Shown here in pieces: positions 34,660 through 43,903 of a DNA stretch of 64,000 bases. The stretch is from Komagataeibacter swingsii (GTDB taxonomy: Bacteria; Pseudomonadota; Alphaproteobacteria; Acetobacterales; Acetobacteraceae). The position numbers and the translations under genes were made by a program. The notes under the pieces were generated by a model that was not told where the DNA came from, searched no databases, and saw only the letters and a list, made by a program, of their open reading frames with translations. The DNA is taken from NCBI RefSeq assembly GCF_003207895.1, contig NZ_NKUB01000004.1, positions 1 to 64,000 of the forward strand, read 5' to 3'. How positions within the stretch are numbered: the stretch's first letter is position 1; each line of letters opens with the position of its first letter.

Positions 34660-35460
34660 TTATGCGTCAGAACGCTCTTTCGCCCACATACGCAACAGGG
34701 GATCTGGCCCTCTGGGGTGACCTTCAGGCAGTGGTATCCATTCTGCATCACGCAGAATAGGCGAGCCATTTCGTATCTTCCGAGCAATTGTACATCCCTG
34801 CGATACAGGATAATGAATATTATCCGTTTCATATTTACGTGGGGTGTCAATTGTCAGGACTTCAAAGCGGGGGCTATCGTACAGATGCTTGGCCGTTCTT
34901 CCCACACCATCAAAGAACAAGCTATCATGCATTACAACATATCCACCTTCCCGAAGATAAGGTTCAAATGTTGTCAATTCCCAACTTGATTGATCATATG
35001 TGTGGATTGAATCAATGAAAAGAATGTCTATCTCAAGACTCTTGATTTCATCCTGTGCTTCTTGTGACGTTTTAGGTATATATTTTATATATTTCTCAAT
35101 ATCCAACCCATTCCAATAATGTTCTAATTTCCAAGGATCTACACAATAAATTCTTGAATCAGCTATGCCATTATATTGGAGAGCATCAGCCAAAAAACAG
35201 GTTGATAAACCGTAGTATACTCCAGTCTCAACAATAGTTTTTGGCTTAACGCATTTTATAAAGAAGTTCCACATTTGGAGCAACTCTAGTTCGGTATGAC
35301 ATATGTCAATGCTGCCATCATCACGTCGATACCCTCCTTTTTCAGGGACATATCGAGATTGCATAAAAGCTACAAGATCCGCGAAACTACGAAACTTGCG
35401 ATTTTTAGAGACATATCGAGATTGTATAAAATCTATAATATCCGTGAAAATATGGAACAT
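34660..35460 (-). CDS. Class I SAM-dependent methyltransferase (Methyltransf_24-like)
   Basis: 266 residues. SAM-binding motif I is VETGVYYGLSTCFLA; acidic post-I region IYCVDPW; motif IV LFIDSIHTYDQSSWEL followed by GGYVVMHDS, typical for sugar- or small-molecule methyltransferases of the Methyltransf_24 type (related to cephalosporin hydroxylase-like enzymes). Oddities: base composition much more AT-rich than neighbours, suggesting horizontal gain; and a tandem duplication at the N-terminus (FIQSRYV at 11-17, FMQSRYV at 32-38). The substrate is unknown; surface glycans are a guess. AGGA lies upstream of ATG. Confidence 0.82.
   Translation of the reverse strand: MFHIFTDIIDFIQSRYVSKNRKFRSFADLVAFMQSRYVPEKGGYRRDDGSIDICHTELELLQMWNFFIKCVKPKTIVETGVYYGLSTCFLADALQYNGIADSRIYCVDPWKLEHYWNGLDIEKYIKYIPKTSQEAQDEIKSLEIDILFIDSIHTYDQSSWELTTFEPYLREGGYVVMHDSLFFDGVGRTAKHLYDSPRFEVLTIDTPRKYETDNIHYPVSQGCTIARKIRNGSPILRDAEWIPLPEGHPRGPDPLLRMWAKERSDA
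35347..35449 (-). repeat. 63-bp tandem duplication inside the methyltransferase N-terminus
   Basis: Two forty-base segments, at 35347-35386 and 35410-35449, match at about 35 positions and repeat with a 63-base (21-codon) period, so the reading frame is kept. It duplicates the segment that encodes an F-x-QSRYV helix. Confidence 0.85.
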
Positions 35461-35686
35461 GCGATTATTTTCCTAAAATCCCCATAAATAAATTTTATTG
35501 TAATCAAAAAAATTACCAAGCGCAAGTCGCCCAAGCGATCCTTGAATTGTTAAACACTGTGGGCAATTACCCCTTTCGGAAGGGGATGATGGCCATAAAA
35601 ATGATATTTCTGAATATATTTTTTTACTTTATTAAGTAATACCAGATCCGTACACCATCTTTATAATTTCGCCGGCAGATAGCCAT
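35461..35686. other. AT-rich gene-free region
   Basis: About 225 bases (450 to the next well-supported gene), strongly AT-rich like the methyltransferase. A perfect CCCCTT-TCGG-AAGGGG hairpin is present near 35570-35585 without a T-run. No gene seen in it. Confidence 0.5.
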
Positions 35687-35911
35687 ATGAAGGGCCAGCA
35701 ACATTACATCAGTGATCTGTTAGCTCTAGCATCGCCATTCTCTTCGGGGAACGCTTCGAACACGCACCCAGTAATCAGGCCATACAACCATATCCCAAAC
35801 ACGAAATTCCTGGCAGTCCCAGAAATAACCCTCAAGCCAGCACATATCATTGCTCAATTTGCCCAGACCGACATCAACATGATCAATGATTTTGATGGAG
35901 ACATCGACTGA
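35687..35911 (+). CDS. Possible small protein (74 aa), low confidence
   Basis: Unrecognised. Its TGA overlaps the ATG of the next small gene by one base, the arrangement of translationally coupled genes, and base composition is intermediate. Against it: no convincing ribosome binding site before ATG and a sequence without domain features (YISDLLALASPFSSGN..., NDFDGDID at the end). It could be the tail of a decayed gene. Confidence 0.3.
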   Translation: MKGQQHYISDLLALASPFSSGNASNTHPVIRPYNHIPNTKFLAVPEITLKPAHIIAQFAQTDINMINDFDGDID

Positions 35912-36138
35912 TGCGCCTCTTCATGCTCACGACGACCGCCACGCTGTCCCTCATCTCTATACAGGCATACGCCCAGAGCGCACCCGGTTGGATGTCCGAT
36001 ATTGTCTCCTCTCCGACCGTGGCCTCATGGCTGGGCAAGAAGGCAGACACGTCGGCCGGAACGGCGGACAGCTCCTCCCTGACGAATGCCACGGTCGGCG
36101 CGAACAGCGTCAGCGTGGCGGGCAATCCGTCCATTTAG
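35911..36138 (+). CDS. Small secreted protein (75 aa)
   Basis: Signal peptide MRLFMLTTTATLSLISIQAYAQ (cleavage after AQ/S about residue 22 is written here only in part: the hydrophobic core is residues 4-17) and a short Ser/Thr/Ala-rich mature part with WMSDIVSSPTVASWLGKK. GGAG lies ten bases before ATG. No family recognised. Likely periplasmic or extracellular. Confidence 0.55.
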   Translation: MRLFMLTTTATLSLISIQAYAQSAPGWMSDIVSSPTVASWLGKKADTSAGTADSSSLTNATVGANSVSVAGNPSI

Positions 36139-36141
36139 ATG

Positions 36142-36192
36142 TTTAGTCCTCAACAGGCCCTGGAAAAAAGCGATACTCAAAAACTTTCATCA
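36142..36192 (+). repeat. IS-like terminus joined to a partial hairpin-repeat remnant
   Basis: TTAGTCCTCAACAGGCCC (outward GGGCCTGTTGAGGACTAA) resembles the IS end at 220-233 and is followed by GGAAAAAAGCGATACTC and an A-run/CTTTC, a degenerate version of the right half of the paired-hairpin repeat. No transposase gene is next to it, so it would be a solo remnant. Confidence 0.45.
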
Positions 36193-36202
36193 TTTTTCTT
36201 TC

Positions 36203-37870
36203 TTACGGCGCGGCCGGGGGAACGACGGCATACAGTCCGATTTCCAGATGTTTACCCGTTGAATAATTCAGTCCCGCTTGCTGCCCCAGTTCATGCACAT
36301 CCAGGCCGTTTTCCATGATGCGGGCACCAAAAGACGCCAGATCCTGCGTTCCCACCAGGGCCATGCCGCATCTGGGATTCTGCTGCAGGAAGTCCGCCGC
36401 GGCCGTGGCGTTGATCAGGCGCGTATCCTGTCCCAGCAGAAAGACAAGGCTTGGTTCCGAATCTGATGTCGAAGCCACGATGGTCCGCGCGCAGGGACGG
36501 TGTGCCTCCACCATCGCCGCAAGGCGGGGACTGAGCCAGATGGTCTGCAACCGGGGTATGACGGTCGTAAACAGCCCGACATGGATAATGACGGCCGCAG
36601 CCACCGCCGCCATCGCCGCATGCAGCGCATCACGGTTCAGGATCAGCCAGCCCGACAGACCCAGAAGCGGCAGCGCGCCTGCGGGCACCAGCATGGCGGC
36701 AGGGGAAACCATGCCTTCCATGCGCCACAGCAGCACCGGCCCCGCAAACGCAAGCACCGACCCGACCGTGAACCAGACCAGCCCGTAGGCTGTAAGCAGG
36801 CTGCGCGCCCATATCGCCCGTGGCCATTCCCAGTCCGTGGGAAAGGACACGATCGCCGCCGCCGTCAGGATGGCAATGGCCGGATAGGTTGGCAGCACGT
36901 AATGCGGCAGCTTTGTTGCAATGGCCTCGAACACCAGCCAGTGCGGCACGATCCAGCACAGCAGATAACGGACATGCGGCTGAAACCGGCGTTCCCATAC
37001 GAAAGGCAGGCTCATGGCCGCGAAAACCGACCCCGGCCAGAAGGCAATGGCGAATACCGCCAGATGATAGCCCGGCGGCAGGCCATGCGTTTCCTGCCCG
37101 CTGGCGACCTTGCCCAGAAAATTGCGCCCGACCGCCCGTGAAAAGAAATCACCGTGGCTTATGACCCCGATGGCGATGCACCACGGCAGCACGATGGCCA
37201 GCATAAGCAGCCAGCCCCATGCCGGTCGCAGCCGTTTCCACCAGTCAATGCGCCGTTCCACCAGTGCCAGCGCAAGGGGCGTGCCAAACCCCGGGATCAG
37301 GATGACCGGCCCCTTGAGCATCAGCCCGCAGCCCAGCGCGGTCCAGTACAGCAGGGCGGCGGCAAGCGGGGTGGCGAGGTCTCGCTCGCGGTCCAGATAC
37401 GCGCGCAGCAGCCCGCATTGCGCCAGCAGCACGAACAGCAGCAGGGTCGTATCAATGGTGGCCATCCGGCCTTCGGCCGTCATCAGCACCGATACCGCCA
37501 GCAGCCCTGCCGCCAGCAGGCCGCACATGGGACCGAACAGGGCCGCGCCAATCCACGCGGTCAGCACTGCGGAACCGGTCACTGCCAGAAGGGATGGAAT
37601 ACGATAGGGCCAGGCCGCGTGCGCGTCCTGCATGCCGGTCAGGCGGACCGCAGCGGCTTCAAGCCAGTATATGCCGGCAGGCTGGAGATAGCGGGGCTGA
37701 TCGAGAAACCGGACATCGACATAATTGCCGCTGTGCAGCATCTGCGCCGTCGCTTCCATATAACGCGGTTCATCACGATCCAGCGGTGGAAGCGACGCAC
37801 GCCCCGGCAGGAACAGGACAAATACGGACAGCGCCACAAGGATATAGTGACGCACTGTCAGACGCGTCAT
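36203..37870 (-). CDS. ArnT/PMT-type membrane glycosyltransferase
   Basis: 555 residues with about eleven membrane helices. The first periplasmic loop has PPLDRDEPRYMEATAQML, the catalytic-acid DE motif of GT39/GT83 enzymes (PMT_2), and FLDQPRYLQPAGIYWLEA. It would transfer a sugar from a polyprenyl phosphate to lipid A, protein or another outer acceptor at the periplasmic face. Start ATG 37870 has AAGGGA nine bases upstream; a GTG two codons earlier also exists. It is 13 bases behind the GT2 gene, which can make its lipid-linked donor. Confidence 0.88.
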   Translation of the reverse strand: MTRLTVRHYILVALSVFVLFLPGRASLPPLDRDEPRYMEATAQMLHSGNYVDVRFLDQPRYLQPAGIYWLEAAAVRLTGMQDAHAAWPYRIPSLLAVTGSAVLTAWIGAALFGPMCGLLAAGLLAVSVLMTAEGRMATIDTTLLLFVLLAQCGLLRAYLDRERDLATPLAAALLYWTALGCGLMLKGPVILIPGFGTPLALALVERRIDWWKRLRPAWGWLLMLAIVLPWCIAIGVISHGDFFSRAVGRNFLGKVASGQETHGLPPGYHLAVFAIAFWPGSVFAAMSLPFVWERRFQPHVRYLLCWIVPHWLVFEAIATKLPHYVLPTYPAIAILTAAAIVSFPTDWEWPRAIWARSLLTAYGLVWFTVGSVLAFAGPVLLWRMEGMVSPAAMLVPAGALPLLGLSGWLILNRDALHAAMAAVAAAVIIHVGLFTTVIPRLQTIWLSPRLAAMVEAHRPCARTIVASTSDSEPSLVFLLGQDTRLINATAAADFLQQNPRCGMALVGTQDLASFGARIMENGLDVHELGQQAGLNYSTGKHLEIGLYAVVPPAAP

Positions 37871-37883
37871 GGGCACGGTCCCT

Positions 37884-38633
37884 TCAGCGTTCAGTAACGC
37901 GTTTCGGTAGCCTGGCGCGGTTGTTAAGCCACATCACACCCAATATGTCCCGGATGCCGACAATGGCCCGGTTGAGATTGGTATATTTGGAAGACCCATG
38001 CAGCCGGTTGCGATGATGGACCGAAACACAGGCCAGCGGCACCCCCCGCCTGCCCATAAGGGCGGGCAGGAAGCGGTGCAGCCCCTCGAACTGGGGCAGG
38101 CCAAGGAAATCCTCGCGCCGGAACGCCTTCAGCGACGCACCGGTATCGGGACAGCCGTCATCAAGCAGGCGGCGGCGCAGGGCATTTGCAAAACGCGAAG
38201 CCAGCTTGCGCGACAGGGTATCACGGCGCTTGGTGCGCACCCCCACGACCAGGGGGGGACGTCCTTCCGCCGTGCGGCACATTTCCAGCATGGGAATGAA
38301 ATCAACGGGATTATCCTGCCCGTCACCATCCAGCAGGATCACCCACTCACCCCGGGCGGCTTCAACACCGGTACGCAGGCCGGCGGATTTCCCGTAAACC
38401 GTATCATGACCAAGGATACGCAGGTCAGGCAGGATGCCATCGCGCCTAACGGCTTCAAGCTCCGCCACGGTATCATCCGTGCTGCCATCATCAACAAAAA
38501 TGACTTCAGCCCTGGGCAAACGGCCAAGGACAGCGGAAATTTCCTGACACAGGGGCCGGATGTTCGGTCCCTCGTTCAGTACTGCCGAAATGATGGAGAC
38601 AATGGGACGAGCATCCGCCCCATTACCTGACAT
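37884..38633 (-). CDS. Glycosyltransferase family 2 (polyprenyl-phosphate sugar transferase-like)
   Basis: 249 residues. GT-A fold: SIISAVLNEGPNI at the N-terminus, VIFVDDGSTDDTV, and WVILLDGDGQDNP (DxD-type). This is the pattern of dolichol-phosphate-mannose/ArnC-type synthases, but C-terminal membrane helices are missing: the protein ends VMWLNNRARLPKRVTER. Start is uncertain: ATG 38633 with GGTGA upstream, or GTG/TTG at 38645/38648. It follows the atpF stop by about 20 bases and is probably co-transcribed with the F0 genes and with the next membrane glycosyltransferase. Confidence 0.85.
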   Translation of the reverse strand: MSGNGADARPIVSIISAVLNEGPNIRPLCQEISAVLGRLPRAEVIFVDDGSTDDTVAELEAVRRDGILPDLRILGHDTVYGKSAGLRTGVEAARGEWVILLDGDGQDNPVDFIPMLEMCRTAEGRPPLVVGVRTKRRDTLSRKLASRFANALRRRLLDDGCPDTGASLKAFRREDFLGLPQFEGLHRFLPALMGRRGVPLACVSVHHRNRLHGSSKYTNLNRAIVGIRDILGVMWLNNRARLPKRVTER

Positions 38634-38654
38634 GCCGGTTGTCACCAATGATGA

Positions 38655-39149
38655 TCAGGCAGCGCGCTGGGACAGGGCCGCCGGAAGATCGCCGATGGAC
38701 TTGTCAATGATCTTGCCATCCGCATCCGCGGGCAGGCTTGCGGCCAGCGTTTCACGCGTGGCCTGAATGGCGATATCAACAGCCGTCTCGCGCACTTCGC
38801 GCAGGGCGGAACGTTCTGCCGAAGCAATGCGGTCCTTCGCCATCTGTTCACGCCGTGCGGCGATTTCCTCGGCGTCCTTGCGGGCCTTCAGGGCGATATT
38901 GGCAGCTTCACGCAGGGAATGTTCGACCAGTTCCTTGGCTTCGGCCAGTGCCGCTTCGCGGTCACGTGTCGCGTCCTCAAGCATCTGCTCGGCTTCACGG
39001 CGCAGGCGCGCTGCTTCATCAAGCTCTGCACGGATACGCTCCGCCCGTCCATCCAGCGCGCTCACCAGGGGTTTCCACAGTGAACGCCCGAACAGGACAA
39101 AAAACAGGACAAAGGCAACAGCCGACCAGAAACGGGGATCATGAAACAT
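38655..39149 (-). CDS. atpF: ATP synthase F0 subunit b
   Basis: 164 residues. One N-terminal membrane helix (FWSAVAFVLFFVLFGRSLW) followed by a long charged coiled coil (about 35-140). Forms the peripheral stalk together with b'. Last F0 gene of the operon; followed closely by a glycosyltransferase gene. Confidence 0.95.
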   Translation of the reverse strand: MFHDPRFWSAVAFVLFFVLFGRSLWKPLVSALDGRAERIRAELDEAARLRREAEQMLEDATRDREAALAEAKELVEHSLREAANIALKARKDAEEIAARREQMAKDRIASAERSALREVRETAVDIAIQATRETLAASLPADADGKIIDKSIGDLPAALSQRAA

Positions 39150-39179
39150 GATTATGACCTGTCTGTCTTGGGCAGCGGG

Positions 39180-39794
39180 TCAGAGACCACGGGCCGCCGC
39201 AGCAGAACCGACCTTTGCCGTCACGAAATCGGCCGGGGCGGCAATGCCGGATAACTGATGGATCAGCGTTTCCGCCGTCGTTGTCGAAATCTCACGCACG
39301 GATGCCAGCGCCTGTCCGCGTGCCTGGGCAATGCGGGTTTCGGCATCCTGGATTTCCGTGGCCAGACGCGCGTTCATTTCCTCGGTCTGCCGGGCGGCGG
39401 CAAGACGCGCCTCCTCGACCACCTTGTCCACATTGGCCTGTGCATCAGCCAGCGCCTTGCGGCGGGCTTCATGCAGGTCGGCCACTGCTTCATCAGCGCG
39501 GGTCTTGGCCTTGTGCGCAATCCCGAGATCCGTCTCGATCGTCTGGCGACGCAGCGACAGGACCTTTTCCACCTTCGGCAGGGCCGAACGGCTCAGCAGA
39601 AGGTAAAGTACCAGGAAAATGCCAGCGCCCCACACCACCTGTCCGATGACATAGGGATTACCGAAATCAAGCTGGGGCATGCCCTCGGCGCGCGCGCCAG
39701 GGGCAACCATGGCCATCAGCGGCAGAGCCAGCGCGGACGAGGCCAGAAAAGTCCCCGCCCTTCGGATGTTGTCATACATCACGGCGCGCGCCAT
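39180..39794 (-). CDS. atpG: ATP synthase F0 subunit b'
   Basis: 204 residues. An N-terminal hydrophobic segment that looks like a signal (ASSALALPLMAMVAPGARA), a second membrane helix (VIGQVVWGAGIFLVLYLLL), then a coiled coil. This long N-terminus is typical of b' in Rhodospirillales. Pairs with subunit b in the stalk. GGAGGCG precedes ATG at 39794; the next ATG (39779) is less supported. Confidence 0.93.
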   Translation of the reverse strand: MARAVMYDNIRRAGTFLASSALALPLMAMVAPGARAEGMPQLDFGNPYVIGQVVWGAGIFLVLYLLLSRSALPKVEKVLSLRRQTIETDLGIAHKAKTRADEAVADLHEARRKALADAQANVDKVVEEARLAAARQTEEMNARLATEIQDAETRIAQARGQALASVREISTTTAETLIHQLSGIAAPADFVTAKVGSAAAARGL

Positions 39795-39810
39795 GTTCGC
39801 CTCCAGCGTA

Positions 39811-40035
39811 TCAGACGAACAGGATCAGGAACGCGATCAGAAGCGCATACAGGGCAACGGCTTCCGTCAGGGCGAAGCCCAGCATGCCGAGACCGAACAC
39901 GTGCGGACGTGCGGACGGGTTGCGCGCGATGCTGCTGACCAGCGTGGAGAAGATGTTACCCAGGCCAATGCCAACGCCAGCGAGGGCGATAACGGCGATA
40001 CCGGCACCAATTTCACGGGCTGCTGCGATATCCAT
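39811..40035 (-). CDS. atpE: ATP synthase F0 subunit c
   Basis: 74 residues, a two-helix hairpin with a Gly-rich first helix ([16 protein letters not shown]), polar loop [11 protein letters not shown], and the proton-carrying Glu58 in [12 protein letters not shown]. Forms the membrane rotor ring. Confidence 0.98.
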   Translation of the reverse strand: MDIAAAREIGAGIAVIALAGVGIGLGNIFSTLVSSIARNPSARPHVFGLGMLGFALTEAVALYALLIAFLILFV

Positions 40036-40097
40036 GTCTTGTTTTCCTTGTTTCAGACGTTCTGGATTGAAATAGATGGAAGCGGGGTTGGGGCCTG

Positions 40098-40847
40098 TTA
40101 GTGGGCCACCGCCTCCCTCAGATAGATGCAGGTCAGGATCGCAAACACATAGGCCTGCAAGGCACCGACCAGCAATTCGAGTGCCATCAGCGCGATGTTG
40201 ATGACCACGGGACCAACGGCGATGATGTCACCGAAGAAGCCCAGACCGGCCAGCATGATCGTGAAGGCGGCAAACATGTCGAACATCACGTGACCGGCGA
40301 CCATGTTGGCAAACAGACGGATCGACAGGCTCACGGGACGCGAAAGAAAGGAAAGGATCTCGATCGGGATCAGCAGCGGGGCCAGGGCCTTGGGGGCGCC
40401 GGCGGGCATGAAATGGGCGAAGAACTTTGCCCCCTGCACCTTGAGCGACACGATGATCGAGAGGCAGAACACCATCAGCGCCAGCGCCAGCGTCACGGCG
40501 ATATGGCTGGTGAAGGCGAAGGAAAAAGGCAGCAGGCCAAGGTAGTTGCCGGCCAGGATGAAGAAGAACAGCGTGAACACGAACGGGAAGAAGGCCCGAC
40601 CTTCCGGGCCAATCGTGTCAACCGCCATGTTGTGGATGAAGTCGTAGCACATTTCGGCCGCCGACTGCAGCCGGCCCGGCACCACCGCCGCGGGGCGCAT
40701 GCCCACGTACAGGAATGCCAGAACCACAATGGCGGCAACAATCATCATCATGGGGGACTGGCTGAACCGCAGGGATTCGCCAAGTGCACCCAAAACTGGA
40801 TGGAGCTCGAACTGACCGAGCGCGTCGATGGATGATCCGGCCGCCAA
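40098..40847 (-). CDS. atpB: ATP synthase F0 subunit a
   Basis: 249 residues. Several membrane helices; the essential Arg is in [17 protein letters not shown], and the C-terminal helix contains [16 protein letters not shown]. Provides the proton half-channels next to the c ring. Second gene of the F0 operon, 12 bases after atpI. Confidence 0.97.
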   Translation of the reverse strand: MAAGSSIDALGQFELHPVLGALGESLRFSQSPMMMIVAAIVVLAFLYVGMRPAAVVPGRLQSAAEMCYDFIHNMAVDTIGPEGRAFFPFVFTLFFFILAGNYLGLLPFSFAFTSHIAVTLALALMVFCLSIIVSLKVQGAKFFAHFMPAGAPKALAPLLIPIEILSFLSRPVSLSIRLFANMVAGHVMFDMFAAFTIMLAGLGFFGDIIAVGPVVINIALMALELLVGALQAYVFAILTCIYLREAVAH

Positions 40848-40859
40848 CTTCGTTCTTCC

Positions 40860-41210
40860 CTATATCCGTCCAGAGCCGTCATCCGGCCCGTCTGCCTCAG
40901 TGTTTATGGCATCGGGCCTGACAAGACGCCAGACATTAAGCACACCTGCCACACCACCCAGAAGCGAAAAGACGATCAGGAACCAGGGCTTCGTATGCAG
41001 CCAGTGGTCAAGCCCCCAGCCAATCGCAACCCCGACCACAAGCGCCGATACCAGTTCCGTTCCCGACCTGATGACCAGGCCCAGATCGGACAGCGTCCCA
41101 CCGGTGTCGCGGGCAGCGGGTGCGGGCGGGTTCATGCGCTCGCGGGCTGCTTCCAGTCGCCGGTCGAAGGACTCGTCGGACGGGTCGTTATCCTTATCCA
41201 CTTCTCGCAC
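40860..41210 (-). CDS. atpI: AtpI/AtpZ-type ATP synthase assembly protein
   Basis: 116 residues. Polar N-terminus, then two membrane helices (LVSALVVGVAIGWGLDHWL and WFLIVFSLLGGVAGVLNV) of the AtpZ/AtpI family, which assist c-ring assembly and possibly magnesium handling. First gene of the F0 operon. The F1 genes are not in this window, as usual in Alphaproteobacteria. Confidence 0.9.
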   Translation of the reverse strand: MREVDKDNDPSDESFDRRLEAARERMNPPAPAARDTGGTLSDLGLVIRSGTELVSALVVGVAIGWGLDHWLHTKPWFLIVFSLLGGVAGVLNVWRLVRPDAINTEADGPDDGSGRI

Positions 41211-41325
41211 CTCCCAAGGGTGCAGGCGCTAGCTAACGATGCTGCAATAACCTGTCAAGCAAGGGGTGGCAAACAAACGTGCCATCCCTGCATCTTTTTT
41301 CCCCGTTGCGGGGTCCGGCCTGCCC

Positions 41326-42111
41326 TTATTCGCCGGAAGAACCACCGGAAGAACCGCCGGGAATGACGTCATAGCCGGCGCTGCCGGGAAACGCGCCGGG
41401 CGGCGGGGCGTCGGCGGGTTCGACATGGATGGCCTGGTTGACGTCCGGCCCGATCTCACGCGCGTTGATGGCGGTTCCATGCTCCCCTGTCACGCCGGTG
41501 CCGATGGCATGCAGCGTCGCCCCCGGCTTCAGCCACGCGACAAGGCGGGTCGCGTTCTTTTCGCCCACGTACACGACGCTATGGTCACGCATGATCACGC
41601 CCTGCACCTTGCCCTGCATGTCATACAGGGGGGCAAGGATGGTCCCGTCCACCGGCACGTCGGGACCGATGCTGGGGGAAGCCACCGGGGCCGTGGCGGA
41701 TGCGGGCGGGTGCACGTCGGCGATACGGCGCCCGTGCGGGCCGCTGACGGCGTACGCGCGCACGATCGGCTGGCTGATGCCCTTCAGGCCACTGACGCTG
41801 ACCTGTTCACCCGGCCGGGCGATGGCGGGCAGTTCCTCGCCCAGATCGTGGGAAAAGAAAACCTGCGTCCCGTCCCCCAGCAGCATGCCGGACACCTGCC
41901 CCGCCGGGGTCAGGATATACTGCGCAAGCGGCCCCGTGGTGACAGGCAGCGGGGCCATGTCGAACACCGGCGCGACCTGTGCCGTGGCCGGGGCGGCTGG
42001 CGCGGGCTGTGCGCCCCCCCTGCTGGCGGCATGGGCACAGCCCGCCGCCAGACTGCCAGCCACAAGCACGCCCGCAAGCAGGCGGCAGGAGGAACGTCGA
42101 TGAATGTCCAT
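41326..42111 (-). CDS. Putative exported lipoprotein (261 aa), unknown function
   Basis: Signal peptide with lipobox-like LAAGC (Cys25), then an Ala/Pro-rich linker, and a beta-rich domain with two similar parts: [27 protein letters not shown] and [23 protein letters not shown] are only loosely alike; both read as 'hydrophobic strand - G-x-V-x-G - D-H/G-T-x-V' units (about residues 58-85 and 155-190). A Gly/Ser-rich tail follows. No family recognised; resembles small OB-like or RNA-polymerase-independent beta proteins only superficially. Confidence 0.65.
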   Translation of the reverse strand: MDIHRRSSCRLLAGVLVAGSLAAGCAHAASRGGAQPAPAAPATAQVAPVFDMAPLPVTTGPLAQYILTPAGQVSGMLLGDGTQVFFSHDLGEELPAIARPGEQVSVSGLKGISQPIVRAYAVSGPHGRRIADVHPPASATAPVASPSIGPDVPVDGTILAPLYDMQGKVQGVIMRDHSVVYVGEKNATRLVAWLKPGATLHAIGTGVTGEHGTAINAREIGPDVNQAIHVEPADAPPPGAFPGSAGYDVIPGGSSGGSSGE

Positions 42112-42209
42112 GCGGGTACCCGTCTTTCGTCTGTCTCAACCCCGGCCATCCACCGGGCATGTCATCTCATGCCATACCCGGCGCGCAGGCAAGGGGGCTT
42201 GCTGTGGGA

Positions 42210-43790
42210 TCAGTGCCGGAAATGGCGCATACCTGTGAAGACCATCGCGATGCCGGCCTTATCGGCGGCGGCGATCACCTCGTCATCACGGATGGAGCCA
42301 CCGGGCTGGATCACGGCGGTCGCCCCTGCGGCGATGGCGGCTTCCAGGCCGTCCGCGAAGGGGAAGAACGCATCCGACGCCACGACGCTGCCCTGGGTCA
42401 GCGGGTGATCGAGACCGGCTGCCTTCGCGGCATCGGCGCTTTTGGTGGCGGCGATGCGCGCGGAATCAACACGGCTCATCTGTCCCGCGCCAATCCCCAC
42501 GGTACTCAGGTCCTTGACATAGACGATGGCGTTCGACTTCACGTGCTTGGCCACGCGGAAGGCAAAGATCAGGTCCGCCATTTCCGCCGGAGTCGGCGCG
42601 CGTTTCGTCACCACCTTCAGCGCGTCGGGCGTAATACGGCCGTTATCGCGCGTCTGCGCCAGGAAGCCGCCGGCCACCGAACGCACCACCACGCCACCGG
42701 CCGCGGGGTCGGGCAGCGCGCCCGTCAGCAGCAGGCGCAGGTTCTTCTTGCGGGCCAGGATCTCACGCGCTTCGGCGGTCGCGTCGGGGGCGACGATCAC
42801 CTCCGTAAAGATCGTGGCGATGCGTGATGCCGCCTCGGCTTCCAGCGTGCGGTTGAGTGCCACGATCCCGCCAAAGGCCGAAACCGGGTCACAGCGCAGC
42901 GCCCTGTCCCACGCTTCGGCCTGCGTCGCCGCCACGGCCACGCCACAGGGGTTGGCGTGCTTGACGATCACCACGGCCGGGGCGTCGAATTCGGCCACGG
43001 CCTCGAACGCCGCATCGGTGTCGTTGATGTTGTTGTAGGACAGGGACTTGCCCTGCACCTGCGTTGCCGTGGCCACGCCGGGGCGGGTGGTGCCATCGGT
43101 GTAGAAAGCCGCCTTCTGGTGCGGGTTTTCGCCATAGCGCAGGCTTTCACGCTTCTCGCCCGCCACGATCATGCGCGGCGGCAGCACCTCGCCTTCCTGT
43201 TTTGCGAACCATGCGGCAATCGCGGCGTCATAGGCGGCGGTGCGGGCATAGGCCGCACCGGCCAGCACCTTGCGCTGCGCCAGCGTGGTGCCACCGTTTT
43301 CCAGCGCGGTGATGATTTCGCCATACTGCGCCGGATCGGTCACGATCGCGACATGGGCATGGTTCTTGGCCGCAGCACGGATCAGGGCCGGGCCGCCGAT
43401 GTCGATGTTCTCGATGCAGTCCTCCGCTCCCGCGCCGGACGCCACCGTGGCCTCGAACGGGTACAGGTTGACGGCCACGAGGTCGATCGGGGCGATCTTG
43501 TGTTCTTCCATCTGGCTGACATGCGCGGGCAGGTCGCGCCGGCCAAGGATGCCGCCATGCACCTGCGGCACCAGTGTCTTGACGCGGCCATCAAGGATTT
43601 CCGGGAAACCGGTATGTTCCGACACGTCACGCACAGGGATGCCGGCTTCACGCAGGGCGCGGGCGGAACCACCCGTCGAGAGGACCTCCGCGCCATGGGC
43701 GACAAGGGCGCGGGCAAGGTCAAGCAGGCCCTTCTTGTCGGAAACGGAAATCAGGGCACGCCGAACCGGCACGGTCTTCGGGGGGGTCAT
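42210..43790 (-). CDS. purH: Bifunctional AICAR transformylase / IMP cyclohydrolase
   Basis: 526 residues. N-terminal MGS-like IMP cyclohydrolase domain ([28 protein letters not shown]) and AICAR transformylase domain with the catalytic KHANPCG motif. Performs the last two steps of IMP synthesis. I chose ATG 43790 (AAAGG upstream); GTG at 43808 would add six residues. Confidence 0.97.
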   Translation of the reverse strand: MTPPKTVPVRRALISVSDKKGLLDLARALVAHGAEVLSTGGSARALREAGIPVRDVSEHTGFPEILDGRVKTLVPQVHGGILGRRDLPAHVSQMEEHKIAPIDLVAVNLYPFEATVASGAGAEDCIENIDIGGPALIRAAAKNHAHVAIVTDPAQYGEIITALENGGTTLAQRKVLAGAAYARTAAYDAAIAAWFAKQEGEVLPPRMIVAGEKRESLRYGENPHQKAAFYTDGTTRPGVATATQVQGKSLSYNNINDTDAAFEAVAEFDAPAVVIVKHANPCGVAVAATQAEAWDRALRCDPVSAFGGIVALNRTLEAEAASRIATIFTEVIVAPDATAEAREILARKKNLRLLLTGALPDPAAGGVVVRSVAGGFLAQTRDNGRITPDALKVVTKRAPTPAEMADLIFAFRVAKHVKSNAIVYVKDLSTVGIGAGQMSRVDSARIAATKSADAAKAAGLDHPLTQGSVVASDAFFPFADGLEAAIAAGATAVIQPGGSIRDDEVIAAADKAGIAMVFTGMRHFRH

Positions 43791-43903
43791 CAGCAGGTGA
43801 CCTTTCACGCAAGCTGGAAATGGGCCAATCCGGGTGGATTAGTCCAACCGTGTGATGCGGGGCAATAAGCGAAATGCCATAACTGCCCCGTCCGGGGCGG
43901 AAA

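Noticed and set aside
35570..35585. CCCCTT-TCGG-AAGGGG hairpin
   Set aside because: No following T-run and no gene end next to it; not called as terminator.
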